NCBI RefSeq assembly: GCF_030654605.1
Contig: NZ_JAURXB010000045.1
Location: 1-32,234, forward strand
Direction: 5' to 3'
Source: Bradyrhizobium sp.
GTDB lineage: Bacteria > Pseudomonadota > Alphaproteobacteria > Rhizobiales > Xanthobacteraceae
DNA: 32,234 nt
Shown here: positions 31,961 through 32,234 of the stretch, piece after piece
Layout of the letters: each line of letters begins with the position of its first letter
How positions within the stretch are numbered: the stretch's first letter is position 1
Notes under the pieces: generated by a model
Databases searched by the model: none
Seen by the model: only the letters and a program-made list of their open reading frames with translations
Told to the model about the DNA's origin: nothing
Program-made: the position numbers and the translations under genes

Positions 31961-32234
31961 TCAGGCCAGCCGGTAGATGCCGGCGGCGGTGTCGTGAAAG
32001 ATCGCCTGCCGGTCCGCGGCGGAAAGCGTCTGGGTCGCCGCGCGATAGGCATCGACCAGCGCGTCGTAGCGGGTCCAGAGTTTCTCGATCGGAAAATTCG
32101 AGCCGAACAGGCAGCGGCCGGCGCCGAACAGCCTGACGGTTTCGCCGACCACGAAGCCGATATGCGCCGGGTCGTTGCGATGCAGGAAGGTGCCGAGGCC
32201 GGACAGTTTTGCCACGACGTTGGGCCGCTGCGCC
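31961..32234 (-). CDS. amidohydrolase-family protein, C-terminal part only
   Basis: The 5' part lies beyond the window end; about 90 C-terminal residues are visible. They read PNVVAKLSGLG, then GAGRCLFGSNFPIEKLWT, YDALVDAYRAAT and FHDTAAGIYRLA at the end. This is the closing part of a TIM-barrel amidohydrolase of the 2-pyrone-4,6-dicarboxylate-lactonase-like group, with the GSNFP segment carrying the metal- or catalytic-site Asn/Ser region where many members have GSDxP. The apparent GTG start at 32215 is internal, because the frame stays open to the last base with family-like sequence. It stands 32 bp upstream of the metallo-beta-lactamase-fold gene and should be the leading or an early gene of that operon. 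Confidence 0.8.
   Translation of the reverse strand, partial: AQRPNVVAKLSGLGTFLHRNDPAHIGFVVGETVRLFGAGRCLFGSNFPIEKLWTRYDALVDAYRAATQTLSAADRQAIFHDTAAGIYRLA

Overview
The window looks like chromosomal DNA of a GC-rich alphaproteobacterium of the Bradyrhizobium/Rhodopseudomonas group. The bad/ali gene products strongly resemble what I recall of the R. palustris BadR, BadH, BadI and AliB proteins. The intergenic palindromes (arms of the type CGTCATG..CCGGG..GGCCATCCACG and GTGGGCAAAGGCGC) are of the kind I remember as dispersed repeats in those genera. No transposase, integrase, tRNA, rRNA or CRISPR array was recognised. These assignments come from reading the sequence and from memory of families; no database search was run.

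Layout. 1-2761: a secreted fasciclin-domain protein, a YafK/ErfK-type L,D-transpeptidase and a staphylococcal-nuclease-fold protein. 2762-6654: a palindromic repeat, then badR divergent from badH-badI-aliB (alicyclic acyl-CoA degradation), with a good MarR-type operator palindrome between badR and badH. aliA and badK are absent; a 10-codon stub with its own ribosome-binding site sits where aliA would be expected. 6655-13390: a Tat-exported alpha/beta hydrolase, a HerA/FtsK-type ATPase, a divergent GreA-like factor, a polytopic membrane protein abutting an exported beta-carbonic anhydrase, a second membrane protein and a 48-residue small protein.

13497-27535 is the most interesting part. A co-directional minus-strand set runs, in transcription order, 6-hydroxynicotinate reductase homologue (hnr-like) - UPF0280/ApbE-superfamily protein - DUF1185 'amino acid synthesis' protein - Liv-type binding protein - fused LivH-LivM permease - LivG - LivF - MarR regulator. 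It diverges from nicA-nicB (nicotinate hydroxylase: 2Fe-2S subunit and molybdopterin/three-haem subunit), which is followed by pncB (nicotinate phosphoribosyltransferase). The divergent intergenic region has two related 14-bp palindromes, one of them exactly filling the spacer of a good promoter reading into nicA. I infer a nicotinate utilisation locus in which nicotinate is imported, hydroxylated to 6-hydroxynicotinate by NicAB, and then reduced rather than oxidised. The ring-opening step would be left to an unassigned enzyme, with DUF1185 and UPF0280 as the local candidates.

27560-32234: a YeiH-type membrane protein, a small one-helix membrane protein, a gene-poor stretch of about 470 bp, and a minus-strand operon of an amidohydrolase (truncated by the window end), a metallo-beta-lactamase-fold lactonase-like protein and an SMP-30/isochorismatase fusion whose usual nucleophilic Cys is Ser.
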